NCBI RefSeq assembly: GCF_013403865.1
Contig: NZ_JABFDK010000004.1
Span: forward strand, 1-64,000
Source: Winogradskyella costae
Lineage (GTDB): Bacteria; Bacteroidota; Bacteroidia; Flavobacteriales; Flavobacteriaceae
Reading direction: 5' to 3'
Length of the DNA stretch: 64,000 nucleotides
Shown piece after piece: positions 43,304-52,269 of this stretch. Position 1 is the stretch's first letter. Each line of letters opens with the position of its first letter. The notes under the pieces were generated by a model that saw only the letters and a list, made by a program, of their open reading frames with translations, was not told where the DNA came from and did no database searches. A program made the translations under genes and the position numbers.

Positions 43304-44167
43304 ATGAAGTATTTAAAATTTGTATTCATCTTTTTTATGTCAATTTCAGTAATGACATCTTGCTCTACTGAACGTTCTGATGAGGGAGGTATAGAACCGT
43401 TAAACACGTCAGAGTCTTACGAAGCTCTCAATATTTCTTATGGTGACGACGAGAATCAGGTTTTTGATTTGTATTTACCAGCCAATCGAACAACTATTAC
43501 GAAAACAATTATTTTAGTTCATGGAGGGGGTTGGACTTCAGGGGATAAAGAAAATATGACTGCTATTAAGAATTTTATCAAAGATCAAATGCCAAGCTAT
43601 GCTGTTGTAAATATCAATTACCGATTAGCGGATGAAAACAATTCACCTTACCCTATGCAAATTAATGATATAACGAGCGTTGTTAATTACCTAAAAACCA
43701 ACCAAGAACATTATACCATTTCTAATGACCTAGGTTTTATCGGCGCTAGTGCTGGTGCACATCTGTCCCTATTATGGAGTTATAAATTTGATAGCAACAA
43801 CCAAGTAGATATGGTTTGTAGTATTGTTGGTCCAACAAATTTTACAGATCCTGCCTACCTAAATAACACCAACGTAGTTCTGCAAGAACTACTAGACACT
43901 TACAGCGTTGATACCTCAACAGATTTTTTAGAAACGGTAAGTCCATATCATAGCGTCACAGCAACAGCACCTCCAACCATTTTATTTTATGGAGGAGACG
44001 ATCCTTTAATCCCAATAACCCAAGGTACTGCTATGCGAGATCAACTAGAAGCGCTTGACATTGCACATCAATTTACACTTTATGCTGATGAAGGACATGG
44101 ATGGACTGATCTTAATTTGATTGACACCACACTAAAACTAAAAGTATTTATTGAAACCTACCTTTAA
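43304..44167 (+). CDS. alpha/beta-hydrolase lipoprotein (esterase/lipase-like)
   Basis: A 287-residue lipoprotein with lipobox M-T-S-C (Cys near 20) and an alpha/beta-hydrolase fold of the hormone-sensitive-lipase type. The oxyanion motif H-G-G-G-W is near residues 74-78, the nucleophile motif G-A-S-A-G-A-H near 147-153, the acid in G-G-D-D-P near 231-235 and the catalytic His in E-G-H-G-W near 265-269. It is probably an envelope carboxylesterase. Its stop codon overlaps the end of the convergent helicase gene by four bases. Confidence 0.87.
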   Translation: MKYLKFVFIFFMSISVMTSCSTERSDEGGIEPLNTSESYEALNISYGDDENQVFDLYLPANRTTITKTIILVHGGGWTSGDKENMTAIKNFIKDQMPSYAVVNINYRLADENNSPYPMQINDITSVVNYLKTNQEHYTISNDLGFIGASAGAHLSLLWSYKFDSNNQVDMVCSIVGPTNFTDPAYLNNTNVVLQELLDTYSVDTSTDFLETVSPYHSVTATAPPTILFYGGDDPLIPITQGTAMRDQLEALDIAHQFTLYADEGHGWTDLNLIDTTLKLKVFIETYL

Positions 44168-46539
44168 TCTTGCTTCGTTCTTAAAATTTCAAGTTTAGCA
44201 AAGCGCAAAAGTAATTTTTTAGTATCTCCGTTCAGAAATTTAATTTCAGCTTTTGCATCAGCTCCAGTGCCCTCAATTGTCATCACTTCACCTCTACCAA
44301 ATCGATCATGATTGACAGTGTTACCAACTTCTAATTTAGTATTAAATGAGCCCGATACCTCGTCAGTATCTGCTAGTGGCTTCATCTTTTTTGGTGTACT
44401 AATTTGAAATTTCTCAGGTTTCTTCTTAGACTCTTTTCTCAAAATTTTTGCTGTTTTTGGTTTCGCGAATCGAATGCGATTAGGTTCAATATCTCCAAAT
44501 ATAGATTGATCTAACATTGGATTCGTTCGTTGTTCTCTTAATGGTGTTACTATATCTACAAATTCCTCGTCTATTTCTTCAATAAATCGACTAGGTTCTG
44601 CATCTATTAATTTTCCCCATCGGTAACGCGATAAGGTATATGTTAAATAAGCTTGTTTTTCTGCTCTAGTTAAAGCTACGTAAAATAAACGGCGTTCTTC
44701 TTCCAATTCACTTCGTGTATTCATGCTCATACCACTTGGAAATAAATCTTCTTCCAAACCAACGATAAATACATGACCAAATTCTAATCCTTTTGCCAAG
44801 TGAATTGTCATTAAAGCGACATGATCTGGATCGCCTTTATCTCCATCTAAATCTGTTGCTAGAGCAATATCTTCTAGGAATTCAGCTAAAGAATCGCCTG
44901 CATCTGCCAATTCTAATTGACCTTCAACGAAATCTTTAATACCGTTTAGTAATTCTTGAACGTTATCCATTTTTACCACACCTTCTGGTGTTGCATCCTT
45001 GTTCAGTTCTCGTATTAATCCACTTGTTTTAGTGACATGTTCTGCTAGATCAAACGCATTTGCCGTCTGATTCATTACTTGGTAACTTTCAATAAGTGTT
45101 ACGAAGTCTCTCAACTTATTTTTAGTTCCGCCATTGATATTAATATCAATACTATCTAGGTTTTTTAAGACTTCAAAAATAGTTTTACCATACCCATTGG
45201 CTGCTACAATTAATCGATCTACAGTGGTTTGACCAATTCCTCTTGCAGGGTAATTAATAACTCGTTTTAACGCTTCTTCATCTGAAGGATTTAAAATTAA
45301 ACGCAAATACGCGGTTAAATCTTTAATTTCTTTACGTTGATAAAATGATAATCCTCCATAAATGCGATAAGGAATATCACGCTTACGCAATGCATCTTCA
45401 ATAGCTCTAGACTGCGCGTTGGTACGGTATAATACTGCAAAATCACTGTTGTGAAGTTGCTCATTCATTTTTGTTTCCCAAATGGTACTAGCAACATAAC
45501 GCCCTTCATCACCATCCGTTAAAGCGCGATGTACTTTTACTTTTTCCCCTTCATCATTCGCCGTCCAAACAATCTTATCTAATTTGGTTTTATTGTGTTC
45601 TATTACAGAGTTTGCTGCACCAACAATACATTTAGTAGAACGGTAATTTTGTTCTAATCGGTACATTTGCACACCATCGTAATCTTTTTGGAAATTTAGA
45701 ATATTACTAATGTTTGCACCACGGAAGGCATAGATACTCTGAGCATCATCCCCTACCACGCATATATTTTGAAAACGATCAGCTAATGCTCTAACGATTA
45801 AATATTGCGAATGGTTGGTATCTTGATACTCATCTACCAATATATATCTAAATCTATTTTGATATTGTGCTAGCACTGCCGGAAAGCGTGTAAGAAGCTC
45901 ATTTGTTCTCAACAGTAAATCATCGAAATCCATGGCCCCCGCCTTAAAACAACGCTCTACATATTCTTTATAAATCTCACCCATTCTAGGACGTCTGGCC
46001 ATAGCATCGGCCTCCATCAGTTCTGGATTTTTATAATATGCTTTTACGGTAACGAGGCTGTTTTTATAAGAAGAAATTCGGCTATAAACCTGCTTCGTTT
46101 TATAAATATCTTTATCGAGTCCCATTTCTTTAATAATAGAACCCATTAATTTTTGTGAATCTTGGGTATCGTAAATTGTAAAATTGCTAGGATAGCCTAG
46201 ATGATGGCCTTCAAAACGTAAAATCTTAGCAAATACAGAGTGAAATGTTCCCATCCAAAGATTCTTAGCTTCACCATCTCCAACAATATCTGCAATTCTG
46301 CCTTTCATTTCTTTGGCCGCCTTATTTGTAAAGGTCAATGCCAAAATATTAAAGGCATCCACTCCCTTGCTCATTAAATAAGCAATACGAAATGTGAGCA
46401 CACGTGTTTTTCCAGAACCTGCACCAGCAATGATTATCATTGGTCCATCAATCTGTATGGTAGGCGCTAATTGAGCCTCATTAAGTTGACTAAGATACTT
46501 TTCCAAGCTAAAATTTTTTGAAGGAGTAAAATTACGCAT
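44164..46539 (-). CDS. ATP-dependent DNA helicase, UvrD/PcrA type
   Basis: A 791-residue superfamily 1A helicase that unwinds DNA 3' to 5' in repair and replication-fork clearance. It has a Q-motif L-N-E-A-Q near residue 18, Walker A A-G-A-G-S-G-K-T near 39, D-E-Y-Q-D-T-N near 224 (Walker B), V-G-D-D-A-Q-S-I-Y, and motif VI V-A-L-T-R-A near 595. The C-terminus ends with a Tudor-like V-N-H-D-R-F-G-R-G-E-V domain common to PcrA. Length is typical of the family. Confidence 0.92.
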   Translation of the reverse strand: MRNFTPSKNFSLEKYLSQLNEAQLAPTIQIDGPMIIIAGAGSGKTRVLTFRIAYLMSKGVDAFNILALTFTNKAAKEMKGRIADIVGDGEAKNLWMGTFHSVFAKILRFEGHHLGYPSNFTIYDTQDSQKLMGSIIKEMGLDKDIYKTKQVYSRISSYKNSLVTVKAYYKNPELMEADAMARRPRMGEIYKEYVERCFKAGAMDFDDLLLRTNELLTRFPAVLAQYQNRFRYILVDEYQDTNHSQYLIVRALADRFQNICVVGDDAQSIYAFRGANISNILNFQKDYDGVQMYRLEQNYRSTKCIVGAANSVIEHNKTKLDKIVWTANDEGEKVKVHRALTDGDEGRYVASTIWETKMNEQLHNSDFAVLYRTNAQSRAIEDALRKRDIPYRIYGGLSFYQRKEIKDLTAYLRLILNPSDEEALKRVINYPARGIGQTTVDRLIVAANGYGKTIFEVLKNLDSIDININGGTKNKLRDFVTLIESYQVMNQTANAFDLAEHVTKTSGLIRELNKDATPEGVVKMDNVQELLNGIKDFVEGQLELADAGDSLAEFLEDIALATDLDGDKGDPDHVALMTIHLAKGLEFGHVFIVGLEEDLFPSGMSMNTRSELEEERRLFYVALTRAEKQAYLTYTLSRYRWGKLIDAEPSRFIEEIDEEFVDIVTPLREQRTNPMLDQSIFGDIEPNRIRFAKPKTAKILRKESKKKPEKFQISTPKKMKPLADTDEVSGSFNTKLEVGNTVNHDRFGRGEVMTIEGTGADAKAEIKFLNGDTKKLLLRFAKLEILRTKQD

Positions 46540-46639
46540 AGTCCTATAGTTTACCGCATGGAAATGGCATAAATTATAAACAAACTCATAAAATTTGTAC
46601 TTTATTAAAATTCAATATCTTAGTAGAAATATTTATTCC

Positions 46640-47911
46640 ATGAAAAATTTAACTATACTCCTCATCTTTTTAGCGCTATTTTCTAATGCTCAAAACTCTA
46701 TAGAAAACGACATTAATGCAATTGAAGACAAAATGATAGCATGGAGACATCATTTTCATGAGAATCCAGAATTATCAAATCGCGAATTTAAAACGGCTGA
46801 AAAAATAGCAGAACATTTAAAAGCTTTAGGATTAGACGTAGAAACTGGTATTGCTAAAACTGGAGTTGTTGCCTTGTTGAAAGGCGATCAACCAGGGAAA
46901 GTTGTTGCGTTACGAGCAGATATAGACGCATTACCTGTTACAGAACGAAACGATTTACCGTTTAAATCTAAAGTAAAAACGACATTTTTAAATACGGAAA
47001 CCGGAGTGATGCATGCTTGTGGTCATGATACGCACATTTCAATTTTAATGGCTACGGCTGAAGTGTTATCAAAACACAAAGACAAAATAAAAGGGACGAT
47101 CAAATTTATTTTTCAACCTGCAGAAGAAGGCCCCCCACCAGGCGAAGAAGGAGGTGCTAAATTGATGATTAAAGAAGGGATTTTAGAAAATCCTAAAGTA
47201 GATGCTATATTTGGTCTTCATATTGACTCTGGAACTCCTGTTGGTTCTATAACTTATAAAACGGGTGGCATTATGGCTGCAGTAGAGCGCTTTGTCATTG
47301 ATGTAAAGGGGAAACAAACACATGGCTCTCAACCTTGGTCAGGAGTGGACCCGATTTTGATTTCGGCAAAAATAATAGATGGTTTGCAAACGATTATTAG
47401 TAGAGAATCGGATCTCACTAACGAAGCTGCGGTAATTACTGTTGGTAAGATAACATCTGGCACACGATTTAATATCATTCCAGAAACCGCTGAAATGATT
47501 GGAACGGTAAGAACACTAGATCCTAAAATGCGCGCTCATATTGAAAAACGCATGACAGAAATGGTGGAAACAATCGCTAAAGCCTATGGAGGCGAAGCAA
47601 CTATTACGTTTCAAAATTTCACCTCTATTACGTTTAATGATTCGGATTTAACAGCAAAAGTATTACCATCATTGCAAAAAGCAGCTGGTGACGCTAATGT
47701 TTCACTTATGAAAGCAACAACTGGTGGAGAAGATTTCTCTTACTTTCAAGAAGTCGTTCCTGGCGTATATTTCTTTTTAGGAGGCATGACACCTGGTGCA
47801 ACAGAGTCGTTTCCGCATCACACACCCGATTTCAAAATTGATGATAGTGGCATGTTACTTGGCGTGAAAGCATTTACGCAATTGACTTTAGACTATTTAA
47901 ATTCAAATTAA
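46640..47911 (+). CDS. secreted M20-family amidohydrolase
   Basis: A 423-residue metallohydrolase of the M20D (aminoacylase/hippurate hydrolase) group. It has a signal peptide (cleavage after S-N-A-Q), metal motif H-A-C-G-H-D-T-H near residue 128 and F-Q-P-A-E-E-G near 164, with a lid/dimerisation domain in the middle. The ATG at 46640 is preferred over a TTG at 46595 because it leads directly into the signal peptide. It removes N-acyl groups from amino acids or peptides outside the cytosol. It converges on the next gene with a 4-base overlap. Confidence 0.9.
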   Translation: MKNLTILLIFLALFSNAQNSIENDINAIEDKMIAWRHHFHENPELSNREFKTAEKIAEHLKALGLDVETGIAKTGVVALLKGDQPGKVVALRADIDALPVTERNDLPFKSKVKTTFLNTETGVMHACGHDTHISILMATAEVLSKHKDKIKGTIKFIFQPAEEGPPPGEEGGAKLMIKEGILENPKVDAIFGLHIDSGTPVGSITYKTGGIMAAVERFVIDVKGKQTHGSQPWSGVDPILISAKIIDGLQTIISRESDLTNEAAVITVGKITSGTRFNIIPETAEMIGTVRTLDPKMRAHIEKRMTEMVETIAKAYGGEATITFQNFTSITFNDSDLTAKVLPSLQKAAGDANVSLMKATTGGEDFSYFQEVVPGVYFFLGGMTPGATESFPHHTPDFKIDDSGMLLGVKAFTQLTLDYLNSN

Positions 47912-49479
47912 TCCTCCTCTTCACCGTTTCCCGCCATAGCAGAAAGTAAAGCCGATTTGATATTTAACCATGTAAAGTTAAATACAGATTTGTTAGTTTC
48001 TCGTTCTACATTTTCGGATTGGCCGTAGCGGTAATCCTTTTTGTCGTCCTCACTATCTTCTGAGACAAATAGATTGACTAAACCCGATAAAAATTTATTC
48101 TTTTCTCTACCGTCTTTTTTTAGGATTGACACTTCAAAATCATCATATTTCATTTTCAAATCTATACGAGAATTTTGTGGGTTACCACTAATTGTAAAGT
48201 AGGTTTGTTTTAATTCCCCATTTAAATCCACATTAAGATTAGGTTTTGTAAACTGATCCATTTGAGCTGCATTGAAAAAACCTAAATCAGCTTTGAAGAC
48301 AAATTGATCTGTAGTGTCAGCAACTTTAAAACTCCAATTCACTTTTAAAGGTGAATCATTCATAAAGGTTGATTGTATTTCAATAGCCGTATCATCATTT
48401 CCAAATGTGTTTCCTAAATTAGTAAATGTAGCATTTAGGTTGTTAAAATCTAAACGACCAGCTTCTTCATCTACATTTACTTTTTCTAAATATGAAAGAC
48501 TTCCATCAGTGATTTCAACCGTATTTATTCCCAAATTAAAGTTTAAATCTCTAAGAGATGTTCCATATAATGGTTTATATGACAAATCATCTGCTACTAA
48601 TTTATCTCTATATATCTCGGCTTTAGGTGCGGTTAAATTCACTTTTTTGGAATTGAAATAAAAGTCTTCAGAACTATCAAGTCCAAAATCCATATCTGAA
48701 ACCAGTATCTCTTCTATGTTTAAGTTAAAATGGTCGCGTTCTTTAGTGAGAATTTTTGAATATTCTGATTTAGAATATTTCGTTTTTAATTTGAAGGCTT
48801 TAAATGTAGCTTTATTGTTAGTAATGTGTATGGCATCAGCCAAGATATCATCATAGGCATTGGTTGCCCATTTTAGATTTTCAGCCTTTAATTCAAAATT
48901 ATTATATGTAATTTTCTTGTTTGCTGTTGATGCTTTAGGATCTATTTGTAAATCGAGAACTTCGAAATTTAAGTTAGGAATACTCAAAATTATAGAATCA
49001 CTTTCATAATTCGTTATTAAAACATCGGCCTTAGTAATCGCGATTTTTTCCGCATGAATAACCTGTTTGATTTTATCTAGAAAGCTGCTTTGGTAATCCT
49101 CATTCTTCACAACTGAGTTATGTTTATATTTTGCTACTAACTCATCGATTACAAGGGATTCAATCGTTATTTTATCATTAAAAAGTAAATCCCAATAGCC
49201 AACATCATTGATTTCTATAGATTTAAGTTTTGCGTCTAAAATGGTTTTGTTAGTTGTTTCTCCTGAGACAAGGATTGTTGGGGATTTCACCTCAACATGA
49301 CCTGTCCATATATTAGCATTAATAGTTGTATACTCGATTTTAGTGGATTCGGAAACATTTTGAAGCTCCTCACCTATTTTTTGTTCAATAAAACTATTTG
49401 CTAAGAATGATAGTAGCACAGTAACGATTACTATAATAGCTATTACAATGATCGCTTTTTTATGTTTTGGTTTTGTCAT
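47908..49479 (-). CDS. AsmA/DUF748-like envelope protein
   Basis: A 523-residue protein with one N-terminal transmembrane helix (about residues 9-28) and a long periplasmic region of repeating beta strands, such as the recurrent short blocks I-E-S-L-V-I-D and V-E-I-T-D-G-S-L. This is the look of AsmA-like or DUF748 proteins, which bridge or organise the envelope and are tied to lipid movement. I base the assignment on overall pattern, not on a decisive motif. A charged tail is present near the C-terminus. Confidence 0.6.
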   Translation of the reverse strand: MTKPKHKKAIIVIAIIVIVTVLLSFLANSFIEQKIGEELQNVSESTKIEYTTINANIWTGHVEVKSPTILVSGETTNKTILDAKLKSIEINDVGYWDLLFNDKITIESLVIDELVAKYKHNSVVKNEDYQSSFLDKIKQVIHAEKIAITKADVLITNYESDSIILSIPNLNFEVLDLQIDPKASTANKKITYNNFELKAENLKWATNAYDDILADAIHITNNKATFKAFKLKTKYSKSEYSKILTKERDHFNLNIEEILVSDMDFGLDSSEDFYFNSKKVNLTAPKAEIYRDKLVADDLSYKPLYGTSLRDLNFNLGINTVEITDGSLSYLEKVNVDEEAGRLDFNNLNATFTNLGNTFGNDDTAIEIQSTFMNDSPLKVNWSFKVADTTDQFVFKADLGFFNAAQMDQFTKPNLNVDLNGELKQTYFTISGNPQNSRIDLKMKYDDFEVSILKKDGREKNKFLSGLVNLFVSEDSEDDKKDYRYGQSENVERETNKSVFNFTWLNIKSALLSAMAGNGEEED

Positions 49480-49563
49480 TTTATTCAGTCCTGAAATATT
49501 ATGGATGAATCTACCTAAACGCTTTTAAAACCATTAACCAATACCCTATTTATGTTAACTCAA

Positions 49564-49596
49564 AAAGAGCCATTTCAAACTATGAAATGGCTCTTT
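49564..49596 (-). terminator. strong terminator of the lipoprotein gene at 49619
   Basis: AAAGAGCCATTTCA (49564-49577) and TGAAATGGCTCTTT (49583-49596) form a perfect 14-bp stem with a 5-base loop. Read leftward it continues into TTTTTGAG. It lies 22 bases after the stop codon of the leftward gene and could also act on rightward transcripts. Confidence 0.88.
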
Positions 49597-49618
49597 AGGT
49601 ATTATTCTTCTTTTTCTA

Positions 49619-51370
49619 TTAACTATCTCTTAGCACATGAATAGTGATTGCTAAGTTTCTTACGGCACCGCTCGTATCCGTATAGGTCCCAGTTATAGTC
49701 ATATCGACATAACCTCCTATCGGTCCAAAATTTGATATAGTAAATTGCAGCGTATCTGGTGCATTATAATCCATATCTAACATAGACGATTGTACCCAAA
49801 AGTCTGGAGTTGTATAGGTACCTGGTGTGGTTGTATCACCACCTACTCCAATTGAACCATCTTCGGATTGACTAGACACTACAAACATACCGTTTATTGG
49901 TCCTTCTTGATACGCATAGAGATCCATTAAAAGATATTCTGCAGGATCACTATCTACTTGCACAGAAATAAACTCCGTAACCGCACTACAAGCCATGATA
50001 CTACCAACATTAGGTGTACTTAAATTAGAAGGCAAAACGGTTGTTGATTGAAACGCATCGTAATCTACTCCTTCTAATGAAAACGTATTTATGGAAGCAC
50101 ATTTAATAATATTCATTGCAAAAGCTCCATTAGTAACTTCAGCCAATGCTTCTTGATTTCCGTAATTTAAATTCACATAACCGTCCGTAACATTAGCATT
50201 ACTACAATTTACTAAGTTACCTGATATTACTTCGGTTACAGTACCTGAAAGCACAATGTCGCCATAATTAGTATCCGTTGAAAATGGTCCTATAATTGTT
50301 GAAAATACGACTGCTCCACATTGATCATATGCTGTTAGCGTTATGGTTTCGTTTGCTGGAATTAGCCCACAAATTTCTCCATTTGCATTTGAGAATCCAT
50401 ATCTAGGATAGACTTCTCCTGCTCTTCCTAATGATACTTTTACATTAGAAATTGGCACGTTTACATCATCTACAACATTTAAACAAAATGATACGGTTTG
50501 GAAAGGGGCATCACAATTCCACCAAGAAAAATGAGAAACGTCTCCAATATATACACCACCAATTAAATTGGCTTCACCATCTTCTACCCAATAACCATTG
50601 ACCTCATCAAAATGCCATAATGGAATTGTTGAAGGTGCTACTCCACTTTGTGCAGGATCTAATGGCATATGTATTTCAGCCAAATGACCATCTGCTATGT
50701 TTAATTTCTGACCAGAATCACCTTTTAATTCCACGTTTAACATACCATACGTTTCTAGTAATTGCTCATCATCGTCATTGTTTATAGCTTGTAAATTTCC
50801 AGGCATTACATCGTAAACATTACCATGTGCAGGGTCTAAATGATACATATACACATCAACATTACCAGAGTACGCATTTCCATCTTCATCTTTAAAAGCA
50901 CCATCGAACTTTACTTTAGCACCGTTACCTAGAGACACTTCACTATTTGTTCCTGAAGACACAGAACCTGTTAGATTTTTAGCAACAAGCATAATTTGCA
51001 CATTGCTCATACCTTCTGTAGGTACTACCGTTTTTAAGCCCGTAATAAAACCTGCTTTTTCTGCGATTACGTAGGCCTGTCTTTCTTTGACTTGTGCATC
51101 GCTAATCATAAAAACACCATTAGCGTCAGTTGACGCTACTTTGTTTCCAATTGTAATACTTACATTACTTAAAGGCATAGAAGATTCATCTACTATTTTC
51201 CCCATAAAATCTCTTTGAATATTTATACCTTGGTCTATAGCACCTATTTCATTATTGCCATTACCTGAAGGAATGTCTATACCTTCCTCTTTTTCACAGG
51301 ATGTAAATAGAACGCTACACACTAGAACTAACCCTAGTGAAAGTTTTGAAATTGCTTGTCTTGTTTTCAT
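49619..51370 (-). CDS. lipoprotein with carboxypeptidase-regulatory-like domain
   Basis: A 583-residue lipoprotein (lipobox L-F-T-S-C, Cys near 25). A carboxypeptidase-regulatory-like beta-sandwich comes at about residues 55-130 (G-K-I-V-D-E-S-S-M-P-L-S-N-V-S-I), with further immunoglobulin-like segments and a second similar unit near 300-370. It has no catalytic motif. It lies just downstream of the LytTR/Reg_prop system on the same strand but has its own upstream region. That region shares a composite element with the small-lipoprotein operon at 58093. It is probably a surface or periplasmic binding protein. Confidence 0.78.
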   Translation of the reverse strand: MKTRQAISKLSLGLVLVCSVLFTSCEKEEGIDIPSGNGNNEIGAIDQGINIQRDFMGKIVDESSMPLSNVSITIGNKVASTDANGVFMISDAQVKERQAYVIAEKAGFITGLKTVVPTEGMSNVQIMLVAKNLTGSVSSGTNSEVSLGNGAKVKFDGAFKDEDGNAYSGNVDVYMYHLDPAHGNVYDVMPGNLQAINNDDDEQLLETYGMLNVELKGDSGQKLNIADGHLAEIHMPLDPAQSGVAPSTIPLWHFDEVNGYWVEDGEANLIGGVYIGDVSHFSWWNCDAPFQTVSFCLNVVDDVNVPISNVKVSLGRAGEVYPRYGFSNANGEICGLIPANETITLTAYDQCGAVVFSTIIGPFSTDTNYGDIVLSGTVTEVISGNLVNCSNANVTDGYVNLNYGNQEALAEVTNGAFAMNIIKCASINTFSLEGVDYDAFQSTTVLPSNLSTPNVGSIMACSAVTEFISVQVDSDPAEYLLMDLYAYQEGPINGMFVVSSQSEDGSIGVGGDTTTPGTYTTPDFWVQSSMLDMDYNAPDTLQFTISNFGPIGGYVDMTITGTYTDTSGAVRNLAITIHVLRDS

Positions 51371-51410
51371 ATTGTTTTGAGTTAAGAGTGTTATTAATTT
51401 ATTATCACCC

Positions 51411-51442
51411 TTATATCAAAACAAGCTTCGATTTGTTACCCT
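51411..51442 (-). promoter_or_regulatory. composite promoter element, copy 1 (AGGGTAACAA-N13-TTGATATAA)
   Basis: Read leftward the sequence is AGGGTAACAA (51442-51433), 13 bases, TTGATATAA (51419-51411). It ends 40 bases before the start codon of the lipoprotein gene. The identical pair of boxes with identical spacing occurs at 58184-58153. The intervening 13 bases differ between the two, so the conservation is in the boxes. Confidence 0.6.
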
Positions 51443-51525
51443 ATTTTTTAAATTAAATTGAAATTTTAATTGCTAATGGCTTGAAATTGCATTGCGCTTC
51501 TATCTTATTTTGCTCGTAAGTCTAC

Positions 51526-52269
51526 TTAATTAAATAGCTCTAGAAACGCTTTTTTATTAGCTCTAGAAATTGGAATACGTTGTTTATTTTCTAATACCAA
51601 ATACCCTTCGTTTTCAAAATGTCTCACCTTATTGAGATTTACGATATGCGATTTATGGCATTTAAAAAAATTAGAGGACATCACTTTTTCAAACTTCCCT
51701 AAGTTATAAGAACTCATTAAAGTAGAATTATCTTCTAAATGGATTTTAGTATAACCTTCATAGCCTTCAATATGTAAAACTTCATCTTGAGGGATAAATG
51801 ATAAGCCCTTAACGGTAGGAACAATCAGCTTATTATTGTCTGTAACTGTAGTTGAAATTAATTTTAACAACTTTGAATTTAGTTCTACATTATCTTGAGC
51901 TTCCACGCTTTTAATCGCTTTCTCAACGGCCAACTTTAATTCTATGTCGTCAATCGGCTTTAGAATATAGTCAATCGCGTTTTGCTTAAATGCTTGTATC
52001 GCATATTCGCTGTATGCTGTTACAAATATGACCTGAAAATCGATCACATCAACAGCTTCTAACAATTCAAAACCATTAATTCTTGGCATTTGTATGTCTA
52101 AAAAGACCAATTGCGGCTTTAACTCTTTTATGGCTGCTATAGCCAATTCTGGTTTTTGATAACTACCTACAATGTGAATATCTGGAAATAAATTTTTAAT
52201 TTTTTTTTGCAGACCTTTAATATTCGAAATTTCATCATCGACAATTACCGCGTTAAGATTTTCAATCAT
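51526..52269 (-). CDS. LytTR-family response regulator
   Basis: A 247-residue response regulator. The receiver domain (about 1-120) has acidic pocket D-D-E at 11-13, phospho-acceptor D58 in F-L-D-I-Q-M-P and Lys in I-L-K-P near 106-109. The LytTR DNA-binding domain (about 140-245) includes F-F-K-C-H-K-S-H-I-V-N-L. It overlaps the sensor gene by four bases and is its cognate regulator. It may bind the shared element upstream of nearby lipoprotein genes, which is inference from position. Confidence 0.92.
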   Translation of the reverse strand: MIENLNAVIVDDEISNIKGLQKKIKNLFPDIHIVGSYQKPELAIAAIKELKPQLVFLDIQMPRINGFELLEAVDVIDFQVIFVTAYSEYAIQAFKQNAIDYILKPIDDIELKLAVEKAIKSVEAQDNVELNSKLLKLISTTVTDNNKLIVPTVKGLSFIPQDEVLHIEGYEGYTKIHLEDNSTLMSSYNLGKFEKVMSSNFFKCHKSHIVNLNKVRHFENEGYLVLENKQRIPISRANKKAFLELFN